NCBI GenBank assembly: GCA_964496695.1
Contig: CAZCBE010000003.1
Span: 62,001 to 126,000 of the forward strand
Reading direction: 5' to 3'
Source of the DNA: SXTU01 sp964496695
GTDB lineage: Bacteria > Verrucomicrobiota > Verrucomicrobiia > Limisphaerales > SXTU01
DNA length: 64,000 nucleotides
Shown here piece after piece: positions 42,550 to 50,678 of the stretch. Every line of letters begins with the position of its first letter. The first letter of the stretch is position 1. Below the pieces are notes generated by a model. It saw only the letters and a list, made by a program, of their open reading frames with translations, was not told the DNA's origin and made no database searches. A program made the position numbers and the translations under genes.

Positions 42550-43353
42550 TTACTGCAGCAGGCGGAGCACGCTCTGCGGAAGCTGGTTGGCTTGCGCGAG
42601 CATGGCGGTGCCGGACTGCACGAGGATGTTGTAGCGGGCGTAGGCGGTGGACTCGTCGGCGACGTCCACATCCTTGATGCGCGAACTGGCGGCCGTCAGG
42701 TTTTCGCGGCTGACGGCGATCTGGTCGGCGGTGCTGTTAAGCCGCGCCTGGAACGCCCCGATGCTGGAGCGGTCGCTGGCGAGCTGCGTGATGGCCGACT
42801 TCACGGAAGTGAGGGCGGCGGCAGCGGAGGCGCTGGTGGCGACCGAGGCCGTCGTGGCGCCGGTGTAGGAGGCGGCACCGAGGTTGATGCCGGACATGGA
42901 GAAGGTGTTGCCTTCCGAATCCGCCGTGACGCTCAGCGCGGTGGAGGAAAACAGGCTGATGCCGTTGAAGTCCTTGCCGGCCGAACTGGTGACGAAGCTG
43001 GCGAGCTGGCTGAACTCCGACTGATACAGCGAGCGGTCCGAGTCGGTCTTGGTGACATCCTGCGCCAGGATGGACAGTTCGCTCATGCGGTCGAGCGCGC
43101 GGCCAATCTTCTGGAGAAAGCCATCCTGCGTCTGGGTGAAGGAGATGGCGTTGCCAAGGTTGGATTTCGCGGCGGCAAGGCGGTTGACCTGCGCGTCCAG
43201 CTTGAGCGAGACAGCGAGGCCGGCGGCATCGTCGGCGGGATTGGTGATGCGCGAGCCGGAACTGAGTCGGGCCAGCGACTGGCCGAGCATGCTCTGGCTC
43301 TCTTGGAGATTCCGGGCGGCGGATTGCGCCTGGATGTTTGTGTTGATGACCAT
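42550..43353 (-). CDS. fliC: flagellin
   Basis: A 267-residue flagellin, shorter than E. coli FliC (498), with only the conserved D0/D1 helices and a small central part. The N-terminal hallmark is INTNIQAQSAARNLQESQSMLGQSLARLSSGSRITNPADDAAGLAVS, in pieces; the C-terminal one ends LPQSVLRLLQ with VADESTAYARYNILVQSGTAMLAQAN. The middle (about 150-200) is Ala/Thr/Ser-rich with no extra domain, so it offers many possible O-glycan sites. It is the last gene of fliW-csrA-fliC and is next to two glycosyltransferase genes. It is exported by the flagellar type III system; no signal peptide. Confidence 0.97.
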   Translation of the reverse strand: MVINTNIQAQSAARNLQESQSMLGQSLARLSSGSRITNPADDAAGLAVSLKLDAQVNRLAAAKSNLGNAISFTQTQDGFLQKIGRALDRMSELSILAQDVTKTDSDRSLYQSEFSQLASFVTSSAGKDFNGISLFSSTALSVTADSEGNTFSMSGINLGAASYTGATTASVATSASAAAALTSVKSAITQLASDRSSIGAFQARLNSTADQIAVSRENLTAASSRIKDVDVADESTAYARYNILVQSGTAMLAQANQLPQSVLRLLQ

Positions 43354-43369
43354 ATGGGTGATGACTGGG

Positions 43370-43660
43370 TTATGGTTGGTTTGAGACTTCGACCGGTGAA
43401 ACAGTCACCAGACGGGTGGTTGCCGGTGGGCAAATGGTTTCCGACTTGGGGGCCAGCCTGGGCATGGGGGCGCGCCCGTGGGTGAGCGCCGCCTGGTTGC
43501 TCTGCTGGATTTCCAGGTAGATCTCCTCCCGGTGGATGGGCACGTCGGCCGGGGCCTGGATGCCCACCTTCACAGTGTCGCCGTCCACTCGGACGATCTT
43601 CACCGTGATACGCCCGTCTATGACGATGCTTTCGCCGAGTTTGCGGGTGAGGACGAGCAT
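43370..43660 (-). CDS. csrA: CsrA carbon storage/translation regulator
   Basis: A 96-residue CsrA, longer than the 61-residue E. coli protein because of a 30-residue tail (RLAPKSETICPPATTRLVTV) with no match in the core. The RNA-binding fold is intact: MLVLTRKLGESIVIDG, VKIVRVDGDTVKVGIQAP and VPIHREEIYLEI. CsrA binds GGA-loop RNA and represses flagellin translation; FliW next door sequesters it. It begins 3 bp after the fliW stop. The tail may modulate the FliW interaction, as that interface lies near the CsrA C-terminus. Confidence 0.96.
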   Translation of the reverse strand: MLVLTRKLGESIVIDGRITVKIVRVDGDTVKVGIQAPADVPIHREEIYLEIQQSNQAALTHGRAPMPRLAPKSETICPPATTRLVTVSPVEVSNQP

Positions 43661-43663
43661 GGC

Positions 43664-44095
43664 TCAGGTGGTGACAGAGATGGGCTGGCAGACGGGCAGG
43701 TCGGCGGCGTTGAGCGGGACGATCTGCTTGCCGATGAGCGTGCGGCGGTTGACCAGGACGGGGCCCTTGAGGTTCACGGTGGCGTTGTTCTGGCCGCGGA
43801 GGGTGACGATATTGAAGACGAGCGCGTCCTCCGGCGTGCGGAGATCGAGGAAGCTGGCATCCTCGTCGCTGATTTCCGGCTCGTAGTCGGGCGCGACTGC
43901 CGTGGGGGATACGACCACGAATGCCAGGTTCGGCTGGTCGAGCACCTGGAGCCAAAGGAACGGGGCCTCCTCGGGACGGGAGAGCAGGGCGTAGCGCTTG
44001 AACTGCTCGAAACCCAGCAAGCCCAGCGGAAGCTGCAGCACGTTGCCTTCGCGCACGGGCGCTGGCTCCACCACGGATGAATCGGCGTTCTTCAT
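43664..44095 (-). CDS. fliW: FliW flagellar assembly factor
   Basis: A 143-residue beta-barrel FliW protein, which binds CsrA and flagellin in a partner-switch: free flagellin frees CsrA to block flagellin translation. Recognisable stretches are VLQLPLGLLGFEQFKRYAL, PFLWLQVLDQPNLAFVV, DALVFNIVTLRG and ATVNLKGPVLVNRRTLIGKQIV. The ATG at 44095 (MKNADSS) is chosen as it follows the promoter and a GAG about 8 bp upstream; an ATG 14 codons upstream lies inside the promoter-like element. It is the first gene of fliW-csrA-fliC. Confidence 0.95.
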   Translation of the reverse strand: MKNADSSVVEPAPVREGNVLQLPLGLLGFEQFKRYALLSRPEEAPFLWLQVLDQPNLAFVVVSPTAVAPDYEPEISDEDASFLDLRTPEDALVFNIVTLRGQNNATVNLKGPVLVNRRTLIGKQIVPLNAADLPVCQPISVTT

Positions 44096-44120
44096 AGATT
44101 TTCTCGTCGGGGGCTGGTTT

Positions 44121-44136
44121 AGCAGCGGTCGTGCCA
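44121..44136 (-). promoter_or_regulatory. sigma-54-type promoter for fliW-csrA-fliC
   Basis: On the minus strand the sequence TGGCACGACCGCTGCT has the -24 GG and -12 GC at the required 10-bp spacing and matches the TGGCACG-N4-TTGCA/T consensus at every fixed position except one. The predicted start is about 15 bp before fliW. An RpoN and an enhancer-binding protein are required by inference; neither gene is in the window. Confidence 0.8.
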
Positions 44137-44285
44137 CCGGACTAAAAGGGGGGAATCCGGTTCAAAGCCCGGTGTGTCCGCCGGTTCGGCGGCTCAGGTA
44201 GGCAAATTCATCCTCCGCACCGGGTGAAAGTTGCCCCTGATTCAATTTGGTAAAATTTCAGGCTTACAAACGGGCGGATTATTCC

Positions 44286-44313
44286 TCAAGCTGTCCCCGC
44301 GCGTTGCCGATAG
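44286..44313 (+). promoter_or_regulatory. possible sigma-28-type promoter for the cheD-like/HDOD pair
   Basis: TCAAGCTG, 12 bp, then GCCGATAG resembles the FliA consensus TAAAGTTT-N11-GCCGATAA, with one extra spacer base and mismatches in the -35. The -10 is the best part (7 of 8). It lies about 120 bp before the cheD-like start. Weak evidence. Confidence 0.35.
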
Positions 44314-44431
44314 ACTCGGCGGAACTTGCGCCATCGTCGCATTTTAGCGGTGCCTGGAGAGCCTGTAGCTCGGACGGCAGCAAGTGTGGTGAAGGTGCGG
44401 TCTGCGGCGGCGCAGGCAACTAACTGGCTTT

Positions 44432-44941
44432 ATGCTTTCAACCAGCCGGGCAGGCTACGAGCAGCGCGTCATCCCCATCAGCGGGCTGCTCGTCTGCGAC
44501 AATCCCAAGGTCGTTCTCTGCTCCCATTCCATCGGGATGGGGGTGGTATTCGCGGCCTACGATCCGGGGACGCGCATCGGTGGGCTGTTTCACGCGCTCC
44601 TGCCGGAGGCTTCAGCCAATCCGGCGCGCGCGAAGGAGAAGCCGGGCATGTTTGTGGACGCGGGCCTGGAGGCTTTGGAATTTACACTCAAGGCCAGCGG
44701 TGCGGTGCCGTCCCGGCTGCAATACTTCGCCGCCGGGGGGGCGCAGGTGATGGGCACCAGCGGCAGCCTGAACGTCGGCCTGCGCAACACGGACACGTTG
44801 CAGCGCCTGCTCGCCGCGCGGGGGATCAAATTCAAGGGGTCGCATCTGGGAGGTTATGCCTGTCGTTCCTTCTATCTCTCCATCGAGACGGGGGAGGCGG
44901 GCGTCATGCTTTCCGGCCAACTCAACGAAATCACGCTATGA
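44432..44941 (+). CDS. cheD: CheD-like chemoreceptor deamidase homologue
   Basis: A 169-residue CheD-family protein. CheD deamidates glutamines of chemoreceptors and interacts with CheC. The shape fits: KVVLCSHSIGMG, YDPGTRIGGLFHALLPEA, GLEALEFTLKASGA, GLRNTDTLQRLLAARGI and YACRSFYLSIETGE. In Thermotoga CheD the catalytic Cys lies 17 residues before the His; here the His is His54 but position 37 is Gly, and the only nearby Cys is Cys30. The catalytic dyad may be lost, so activity is doubtful. The HDOD gene starts in its stop codon (ATGA). Confidence 0.8.
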   Translation: MLSTSRAGYEQRVIPISGLLVCDNPKVVLCSHSIGMGVVFAAYDPGTRIGGLFHALLPEASANPARAKEKPGMFVDAGLEALEFTLKASGAVPSRLQYFAAGGAQVMGTSGSLNVGLRNTDTLQRLLAARGIKFKGSHLGGYACRSFYLSIETGEAGVMLSGQLNEITL

Positions 44942-45786
44942 CCCCCATTGACGACTACCTGAGCCGGGTCAAACAACTGCCGCCCGCCCCGCGGATTCTG
45001 CCGGAACTCCTGCAACTCCTGCGCCGCTCGGATGTGGACGCTGACAAGGTGGTCAACCTCATCCGTTACGATCCCGCCCTCACGGCTGGCGTGCTGCAAC
45101 TGGCGAACAGCGCCTTCTTTGGCTCCGCCCGCCCGGCGGACGATTTGAGCGAAGCCGTGACCCGGTTGGGTTTCCAGCAGGTTTACATCCTGGTGGCGGC
45201 CGTCAGCGGCGCGCGCAACCTTTCCCCGGCCCAAAAGGGCTACGGGATGGCCTCCGGCGACTTGTGGCGGCACTCGGCCACCAGCGCGGTGGCGGCCCAG
45301 ATCATTGCCAAGGAACTGGGGGATGACGTGGACCTGGTCTTTACTGCCACCCTGCTGCACGACATCGGCAAGATCATCCTCTCGGACACGCTGGAGTCTG
45401 CCTATTCAGTGATTGTCCACGAGACCTCGCAAAACAAGTATCCGCTCATCGAGGTGGAGCGGCGCGTCCTGGGGTTCGATCACGCCCAACTGGGCGGTCG
45501 TTTGCTCTCGAAGTGGAATTTCCCAGTGAACTTGGTGGCCGCCGTCGAGCATCATCACCAGCCGGACCTGGCCGGTGAGCACAAGCGCCTTGCGGCTTAC
45601 GCCCATGTTGGCAACATCCTCGCCTACTCTCTAGGCCAGGGCTACGGCAACGCCGCCTACGCCATGGAACCCAGCTCTGCGGCGTTCAAAATCCTCGGGC
45701 TCGGGGAGGATGTCATGCCCGGCTACATGATGCGCACCTTCGATCAGATGGGCATCATCGAGGCGCTGTTCCGGGTGAAGACCTGA
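44938..45786 (+). CDS. HDOD-domain protein coupled to the CheD homologue
   Basis: 282 residues, HDOD domain across nearly the whole length: LPPAPRILPELLQLLRRSD, IRYDPALTAGVLQLANSAFFGSAR, AVTRLGFQQVYILVAAVSG, ATLLHDIGKIILSDTLE and FDHAQLGGRLLSKWNFP. The HD motif is intact (LLHDIGK), yet HDOD proteins usually lack measured hydrolase activity. It overlaps the cheD-like stop by 4 bp. With the flagellar genes on both sides, a role in motility or chemotaxis signalling is likely. Confidence 0.9.
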   Translation: MTPIDDYLSRVKQLPPAPRILPELLQLLRRSDVDADKVVNLIRYDPALTAGVLQLANSAFFGSARPADDLSEAVTRLGFQQVYILVAAVSGARNLSPAQKGYGMASGDLWRHSATSAVAAQIIAKELGDDVDLVFTATLLHDIGKIILSDTLESAYSVIVHETSQNKYPLIEVERRVLGFDHAQLGGRLLSKWNFPVNLVAAVEHHHQPDLAGEHKRLAAYAHVGNILAYSLGQGYGNAAYAMEPSSAAFKILGLGEDVMPGYMMRTFDQMGIIEALFRVKT

Positions 45787-46013
45787 GCGAGTCAGGGGAA
45801 AGCTGACCGCAGGAACATGCGGGTTTTCGCTCGGGCAGAAGTTGGGCGAGCCTGAAAGATGGGGTCAAAAAAATCCCGATTGGGAAATCTTTCTGGCTAC
45901 ACTTTTTTGACCTTGAGGAGTGCACACCTCGGTTTGGTGGTCTGACGGGCAAGAAACCCTGGCTTCGCGCACACCAGCGGCGTATGTGAAGACCACTGTT
46001 CCCGGCGGCGCGG

Positions 46014-46135
46014 AGCGTCTGGAGTGCGGCGTGTTTCACCGCCGCTTTCGGTTGGGCGCACGGTGATGGCTATGAGTTTGCCACCGTCCTGGCACGGGGA
46101 AAAGCGGTGCTGAAAGACACCGCACTCCAGACGCT
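46014..46135. repeat. inverted repeat in the gap between HDOD and flgL
   Basis: Perfect 16-bp arms AGCGTCTGGAGTGCGG (46014-46029) and CCGCACTCCAGACGCT (46120-46135), with weaker inner stems (GTGTTTCACCGC.../...GCTGAAAGACAC). The gap 45787-46226 holds no gene; this element fills its centre. The GAGTGCGG core also appears at 1555. Confidence 0.8.
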
Positions 46136-46226
46136 GGCGCGACTTCCAGCGCAGTGGGCTGGCGGATGCAAGCGGGGCCCGATTCCATCGAGATCGCAAG
46201 GCAACTTTCACCGCCAATCCAACAGC

Positions 46227-47162
46227 TCAGCGGAGATAATCCAGCAGCGACATGTTCATGATGCTGCCGCCGGTTTGGAGCGCTGCCTGGTAGGCGTTCT
46301 GTGTTTCGCTCAGGCGCACGAGGGTTTGCGCCAGGTCCGCATCCGCCTCGCCGGAAATTAGCTTCTCCATGGAGAGAGCACGGGTGGCCGCGAGGTTGTC
46401 GGTGGCTTCCAAACGGGCCTGCACCGAGCCATTTTGCGCGATGTGGAAGAGAAAGTTGTCTTCATCCTGCTGCAAGGCCGGCAGGTCGGACCCATTCACG
46501 GAGGTCGCGTCACCAGCCTGCAGGTGATCTTGCAGCGAGATCAGGTGGTTGAAGAAGTCTGCGCCCGCGCCGCTGTCGGTGAAGAGTCCGCGCGGACCAG
46601 TGCCGCTGGTGTTGGCACCCACGGTCTGCGCCGACATGGTCATGCCCTCGGTGATCTCGGTCTCCGCCTGGCTGGTGTTGCCCTGATATGCCACCGCCGT
46701 GACTTGGCCGGTGCCGTTGGTGCTGACGGTGAACGCCGGCTGGTCTGTCTTGGTCCCGGCGAAGACATAGTTCCCGCGGTGCTGGGTGTTCGCGAGCTGG
46801 GCCGCCTGCTGGATGAGCTGCGTCACCTCCGTCGCATAGTTGCGGAGGTCATCCGGTGACTTGGTGCCGTCGGCCAGCACGGCGATCTCGCCGGCGCGGT
46901 CGGAAATCTTTTTGAGCGCGGACATCGCGCTGTAGCTGACGGTGGCCTGCTCCTTGAGCGAAGCGAGATTCTTGCGATGCTGCGCGACGGAGCGCGCCTC
47001 GGTCTGGAGGTCCAGCACCCGCTGCATCGCCCGCGGGTCGTCCTCCGCCTGGCTGATGCGCTGGCCGGTGGCGGCCTGCTCCTGCAAACGGTTCTGCCGA
47101 TTCGTGATGCGGGCGAGCTGCCCCACGAGGCTCTGCGAAAACATGGTGCTGGTGACGCGCAT
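46227..47162 (-). CDS. flgL: flagellar hook-filament junction protein FlgL (HAP3)
   Basis: A 311-residue FlgL homologous to flagellin at its ends: N-terminal RVTSTMFSQSLVGQLARITNR followed by LQEQAATGQRISQAEDDPRAM, and C-terminal SETQNAYQAALQTGGSIMNMSLLDYLR. FlgL forms the adaptor between FlgK and the filament. The gene follows flgK after 2 bp on the same strand and is the last gene of the flg run. There is no signal peptide, as expected for type III export. The length is close to E. coli FlgL (317). Confidence 0.95.
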   Translation of the reverse strand: MRVTSTMFSQSLVGQLARITNRQNRLQEQAATGQRISQAEDDPRAMQRVLDLQTEARSVAQHRKNLASLKEQATVSYSAMSALKKISDRAGEIAVLADGTKSPDDLRNYATEVTQLIQQAAQLANTQHRGNYVFAGTKTDQPAFTVSTNGTGQVTAVAYQGNTSQAETEITEGMTMSAQTVGANTSGTGPRGLFTDSGAGADFFNHLISLQDHLQAGDATSVNGSDLPALQQDEDNFLFHIAQNGSVQARLEATDNLAATRALSMEKLISGEADADLAQTLVRLSETQNAYQAALQTGGSIMNMSLLDYLR

Positions 47163-47164
47163 GG

Positions 47165-48586
47165 CTAACGTTTCATGCTCAGGATCACGTCCAGCATTTC
47201 ATCCACGGTCGTGATCAGTTTGGCCGAAGCGACATAGGCCTTCTGAAATTTCACCAGGTCGGTCATTTCCTCGTCGAGCGAGACGCCGCTGACCGACGCA
47301 CGCTGCTGGGACAGCATGGCGGAGACGGCCTCCTGATCGCTGACTTGTTCGTTGGCGGTGGCGAGCGACTCGCCCAATGCGGCGACGGTCTGGGAGTAGC
47401 TTTGCTGCAAGGTCTGATTGCCCAGGGCGGCGATCCGGGTGTCTGCCAGTTGGGCCAAGGCGAGGGCGGTTTGGTTGTCGCCGACGGCACCGGAAACGCC
47501 GGCGGCCTGGACCAGTGAGGGGTTCGCGAGCAGGGTGGGGTTCACGGCCATCGTGGCGGCTGTGCTGCCCGCAAAGAATGGCGCTCCGGAACTGCCTGTC
47601 AGGCTGAAGCCCGCACCATGCAGGGTGTTGACGGCGGTGATGAGCTGGGCGGCCTCGGCATTGAGATTGGAGCGCAGATCGGCCAGCGCGCCGTCCCGCG
47701 CGTCAATGGAGCCTTGGATCGCTCCACTGGTCAGCGGCAGGGCCACGCCACCGGTCGTGGTGCGGATGAGCAGCGCCCCGGTGCCGGGGTCGTAAGCCTG
47801 CAGCGTGTCGTTGACGGTCTTGCCCGTCACCATGGCCGTGCCGTTGATGGAGAGATTTACCGCGCCGGAAGTGTCTTCGGTTGCATCCACCCTTACGAGC
47901 TGCGCGAGGGTCTCGATTTTCTGCTGGCGCAAGTCACGGAGATCATTGGCCACGCCGCTGCCGCCGACCTCGGCGTTCAGGATGTCATCATTCAGTGCCG
48001 CGATGGAGGCCAGCAGCTCATTGGCGGTGCCCACATGGTCCTGCACTTGCTGGTTCAGGAGGTCGTGAAGATCGCCGAGCCGCTGGTCGGTCGTCTGAAA
48101 ACGGTTCGCGAGGGTCTGGGCTTTTTGCAGCAATACCTGCCGGTCGGCGATGGAAGTTGGGTTCGTCGCCACGCTTTGGAAGGCGTCGAACAGGTCTTGG
48201 AGGCCCTCCGCGAGGCCGCTTTGCACGCCGGCGGCCGCCGCACCTTCCGCGCCGCTGGCCTGCCGGTCAATGCTCTGGCCCAGTTCGGCCTGGGCGTATT
48301 GCAGCGCCTTTTGCTGGGCCGCCCAGTAGCCGTTCACGCTCGATTCCGTCGTGATGCGCTGGTCCAGCAGCGTGTCCCGGATCTGCTGGATCTGGGTGAC
48401 CTGGGCGCCGGTGCCGACGGGGCCGAGGGGCGTGGGCAACGCGTTGTTCGTGCGGATCAGCACCCGTTGACGGGCATAGGCGGGATTGTTGACGTTGGCC
48501 AGGTTGTGGCCGGACGTCTCGATGCCCTGCTGCTGCGCCTGCAGCGAGCGCGTGGCCAGTCCGAGAGTGCCGAAGAGTCCGAGCAT
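47165..48586 (-). CDS. flgK: flagellar hook-associated protein FlgK (HAP1)
   Basis: 473 residues, with the N-terminal hook-type helix FGTLGLATRSLQAQQQGIETSGHNLANVNNPAYARQRV (in parts) and the C-terminal SLDEEMTDLVKFQKAYVASAKLITTVDEMLDVILSMKR hallmark. FlgK is the first junction protein distal to the hook. The middle is a shorter variable domain than in E. coli (547 aa). flgN precedes it with a 12-bp gap and flgL follows closely. It is exported by the flagellar apparatus with FlgN as its chaperone. Confidence 0.96.
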   Translation of the reverse strand: MLGLFGTLGLATRSLQAQQQGIETSGHNLANVNNPAYARQRVLIRTNNALPTPLGPVGTGAQVTQIQQIRDTLLDQRITTESSVNGYWAAQQKALQYAQAELGQSIDRQASGAEGAAAAGVQSGLAEGLQDLFDAFQSVATNPTSIADRQVLLQKAQTLANRFQTTDQRLGDLHDLLNQQVQDHVGTANELLASIAALNDDILNAEVGGSGVANDLRDLRQQKIETLAQLVRVDATEDTSGAVNLSINGTAMVTGKTVNDTLQAYDPGTGALLIRTTTGGVALPLTSGAIQGSIDARDGALADLRSNLNAEAAQLITAVNTLHGAGFSLTGSSGAPFFAGSTAATMAVNPTLLANPSLVQAAGVSGAVGDNQTALALAQLADTRIAALGNQTLQQSYSQTVAALGESLATANEQVSDQEAVSAMLSQQRASVSGVSLDEEMTDLVKFQKAYVASAKLITTVDEMLDVILSMKR

Positions 48587-48598
48587 GGCTTGAGTCGG

Positions 48599-49096
48599 TT
48601 ATCCCACCGCGTCGTAAAGCGTCCGTGCCGGCAGCATGGCCGGGGCCATCACGCCGGCATGGCCGTAGGTGAGGGGCCGCGATTGCGGCACGAGCGAGCC
48701 GATCAGGCTCTGCATCAGCTCCACCGAGCGGCTGAGGAGAAAGTGATTTTGCCGCGCGCGGTGCTGCACGCGGCGGAGGAGGTCGTTGTTTTCCTCCACC
48801 AAAGCCAGCACCAGCGGGCGGACCGGCGGCGGGAGATGCGGCAGAAGCTCCGTGAACGGCGTCTCGTCGCGCAGGCCGAAGGAACGCGCCACGACGGTGC
48901 GGCAATCCTCGCGGTGGCGGCGCGCGCCCTGGATCACGGTGCCGTGCTCCTGGATGTGCAGGACGGTGGCGGTGAGTTCGTCGGCGACGCGCGCGCAGAC
49001 CTGTTCCTGCTGCTGGTCCAGGAGCGCGAGCATCTCGCCGTATTGCTGCAGCTCGTCGCGCAGCGCCTCAATGAGTCGTTGGAGTGCGTCAGTCAT
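48599..49096 (-). CDS. flgN: FlgN-like export chaperone
   Basis: A 165-residue helical protein with FlgN features: N-terminal long helix LQRLIEALRDELQQYGEMLALLDQQQEQVCARVADEL, then QGARRHREDCRTVVARSFG and the C-terminal ENNDLLRRVQHRARQNHFLLSRSVELMQSLIG. FlgN binds FlgK and FlgL before export. The position directly before flgK supports the call; sequence conservation in this family is low. The start at 49096 overlaps the flgJ stop by 8 bp. Confidence 0.85.
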   Translation of the reverse strand: MTDALQRLIEALRDELQQYGEMLALLDQQQEQVCARVADELTATVLHIQEHGTVIQGARRHREDCRTVVARSFGLRDETPFTELLPHLPPPVRPLVLALVEENNDLLRRVQHRARQNHFLLSRSVELMQSLIGSLVPQSRPLTYGHAGVMAPAMLPARTLYDAVG

Positions 49097-49436
49097 GGCC
49101 GATGGGTGCGGAAAGTTTGGGAGCGGAGGAAAGCTGGCGGGAAAGGTCGCGGCTCAGGCTGCTGGCCAGGCCCATCCCGCCGGAACGGGTGAGGCTGTCG
49201 GCCATCTGGTTCACGATCAAATCCTGATAGATGCCCGAATGGGCCGATGGGGCGTTGAACTCGGTCTTGATGACCGGTTTCATCGCTTCACCCAGAATCT
49301 GGCGCACCAGGATGGCCTCGAACTGGCGACCGGCCTCGGCGACCTTCTGCGCTTCGGAGAGCTGCTTGCTGTCGGCCAGCCGGTCCAACGGCAGGTTCGC
49401 CGGGGCTGAGCGGGATTGGAGGGTGGCGAGTTCCAT
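49089..49436 (-). CDS. flgJ: FlgJ-type rod-binding protein without muramidase
   Basis: 115 residues covering only the N-terminal rod-cap domain of FlgJ: KVAEAGRQFEAILVRQILGEAMKPVI, then SGIYQDLIVNQMADSLTRSGGMGLASSLSRDL. The C-terminal glucosaminidase domain of the E. coli protein (313 aa) is absent, as in many phyla, so a separate hydrolase must open the peptidoglycan. It lies between flgI and flgN, 1 bp after the flgI stop. Confidence 0.9.
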   Translation of the reverse strand: MELATLQSRSAPANLPLDRLADSKQLSEAQKVAEAGRQFEAILVRQILGEAMKPVIKTEFNAPSAHSGIYQDLIVNQMADSLTRSGGMGLASSLSRDLSRQLSSAPKLSAPIGHD

Positions 49437-49437
49437 T

Positions 49438-50670
49438 TTAGCGGATAAGGAGTTCGGCCTGGAGCGCGCCGGCCTGCTTCATGGCCTGGAAGATGGCCAT
49501 CATGTCGCGGGGGGTGACACCCAGGGCGTTGAGCGCGCTGGCGACCTTTTCTACGGTGGGCAGGTCGGGAAGCGTGACCAGGCCAGTCTTGGTTTCACTC
49601 ACGTTGGTCTCGGTGTTTTGCGTGGTCTGGGTGGTGCCCGTCTGCGAGAACGGCGCGGGCTGAGACACGTTCTGGGTCGAGGCCACGTTGATCGTGAGAT
49701 TGCCGTGCGAGACGGCGCAGTTCGCGATCCGGATGCGTGCATTGGCGACGATCGTGCCGGTGCGCTCGTTGATGACAATGCGCGCGGGCATGTCCGGTGT
49801 GACCTCGATGATTTCCAACCGGGCGATGAAATCCACTGGGACACCTTCAGCACCGCGTGGCATGGCGACGCGCACGGTGCCCATGTCCAAGGCCCGGGCG
49901 GAGTTGGTAAACTTCTCGTTGATGGCGGCGGCCACGCGTGCGGCGGAAGTGAAGTCCGCCTGACGCAGGAGCAGGTCAATCTGGTTGTCGCGCACGATGG
50001 TCGAGGGGATCTCACGCTCTACCAAGGCGCCGCCGATGATTTGCGCAACGGTCGGGTGGTTCTTCTGCACCGTCGCACCACCGGCCCCACCGGCCCCACC
50101 GATGAAGCCGCCGACGGACAGCGGGCCTTGGGCGACGGCATACACCTTGCCATCCGCGCCGGTGAGCGGCGTCTGGAGCAGCACGCCACCTTGGAGAGTC
50201 TTGGCGTCGCCCATGGAGGAGACGTTCACGTCAATCCGCGAGCCCGGCTTGGCATAGGCGGAGATGTCCGCAGTGAGCATGACGACCGCGACGTTCTTGG
50301 AGGAGAGCGTTGCCGCCGGCACCGTGATGCCAAAGCGCTGGAGCATGTTGGCCACGGCCTGCCGCGTGTAGATGGGGTCCTTGTCGCCGTCGCCAGCGAT
50401 GCCGGTGACGAGGCCGAAGCCGGTGAGCTGGTTATCCCGCGCCCCGGCAATCATGGCGATGTCCTTGATGCGGGTGGCGGCAAGCGAGGAAATCGGGAGC
50501 GAGAGAACAATCGCCAGCATCAGGGCGAGCGTGGCTGGCGTGTTCCGTGTTGCGTGTTGCGTGGAGCAGTTCGGGCGCGTCCGGACGAAGTCACGCAACA
50601 CGCAACACGCAACACGCAGCAGCCTACGCAGAGAGCGGTCCGGCATAACTTGATGGCGTTCGCAATGCAT
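49438..50670 (-). CDS. flgI: flagellar P-ring protein FlgI
   Basis: P-ring protein of the periplasm, with the conserved RIKDIAMIAGARDNQLTGFGLVTGIAGDGDK, RQAVANMLQRFGI and KNVAVVMLTADI, and the C-terminal GVTPRDMMAIFQAMKQAGALQAELLIR. I chose the ATG at 50670, which follows GAGGAG at 4-5 bp and lies just after the flgH stop. That makes a long pre-signal leader before the hydrophobic core LALMLAIVLSLPISSLA; part of it (RVACCVLRDF...CSTQHATRNTP) is encoded by an inverted repeat. An ATG at 50646 would be a shorter option. The mature domain is otherwise normal. Confidence 0.93.
   Translation of the reverse strand: MHCERHQVMPDRSLRRLLRVACCVLRDFVRTRPNCSTQHATRNTPATLALMLAIVLSLPISSLAATRIKDIAMIAGARDNQLTGFGLVTGIAGDGDKDPIYTRQAVANMLQRFGITVPAATLSSKNVAVVMLTADISAYAKPGSRIDVNVSSMGDAKTLQGGVLLQTPLTGADGKVYAVAQGPLSVGGFIGGAGGAGGATVQKNHPTVAQIIGGALVEREIPSTIVRDNQIDLLLRQADFTSAARVAAAINEKFTNSARALDMGTVRVAMPRGAEGVPVDFIARLEIIEVTPDMPARIVINERTGTIVANARIRIANCAVSHGNLTINVASTQNVSQPAPFSQTGTTQTTQNTETNVSETKTGLVTLPDLPTVEKVASALNALGVTPRDMMAIFQAMKQAGALQAELLIR
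50540..50619. repeat. cgcaacacg inverted repeat inside the flgI leader
   Basis: GTGTTCCGTGTTGCGTGTTG (from 50540) and its reverse-complement block CACGCAACACGCAACACGCA (from 50592) form a long inverted repeat with a 28-bp loop. Translated in frame at the FlgI N-terminus. Confidence 0.8.
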
Positions 50671-50678
50671 GGGGCTCC

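Noticed and set aside
44326..45786. One long open frame joining upstream DNA and the HDOD protein as a 486-aa protein
   Set aside because: The first 200 residues are a shadow of the cheD-like gene, which has clear family motifs in another frame; the HDOD start at 44938 gives a normal ATGA overlap.
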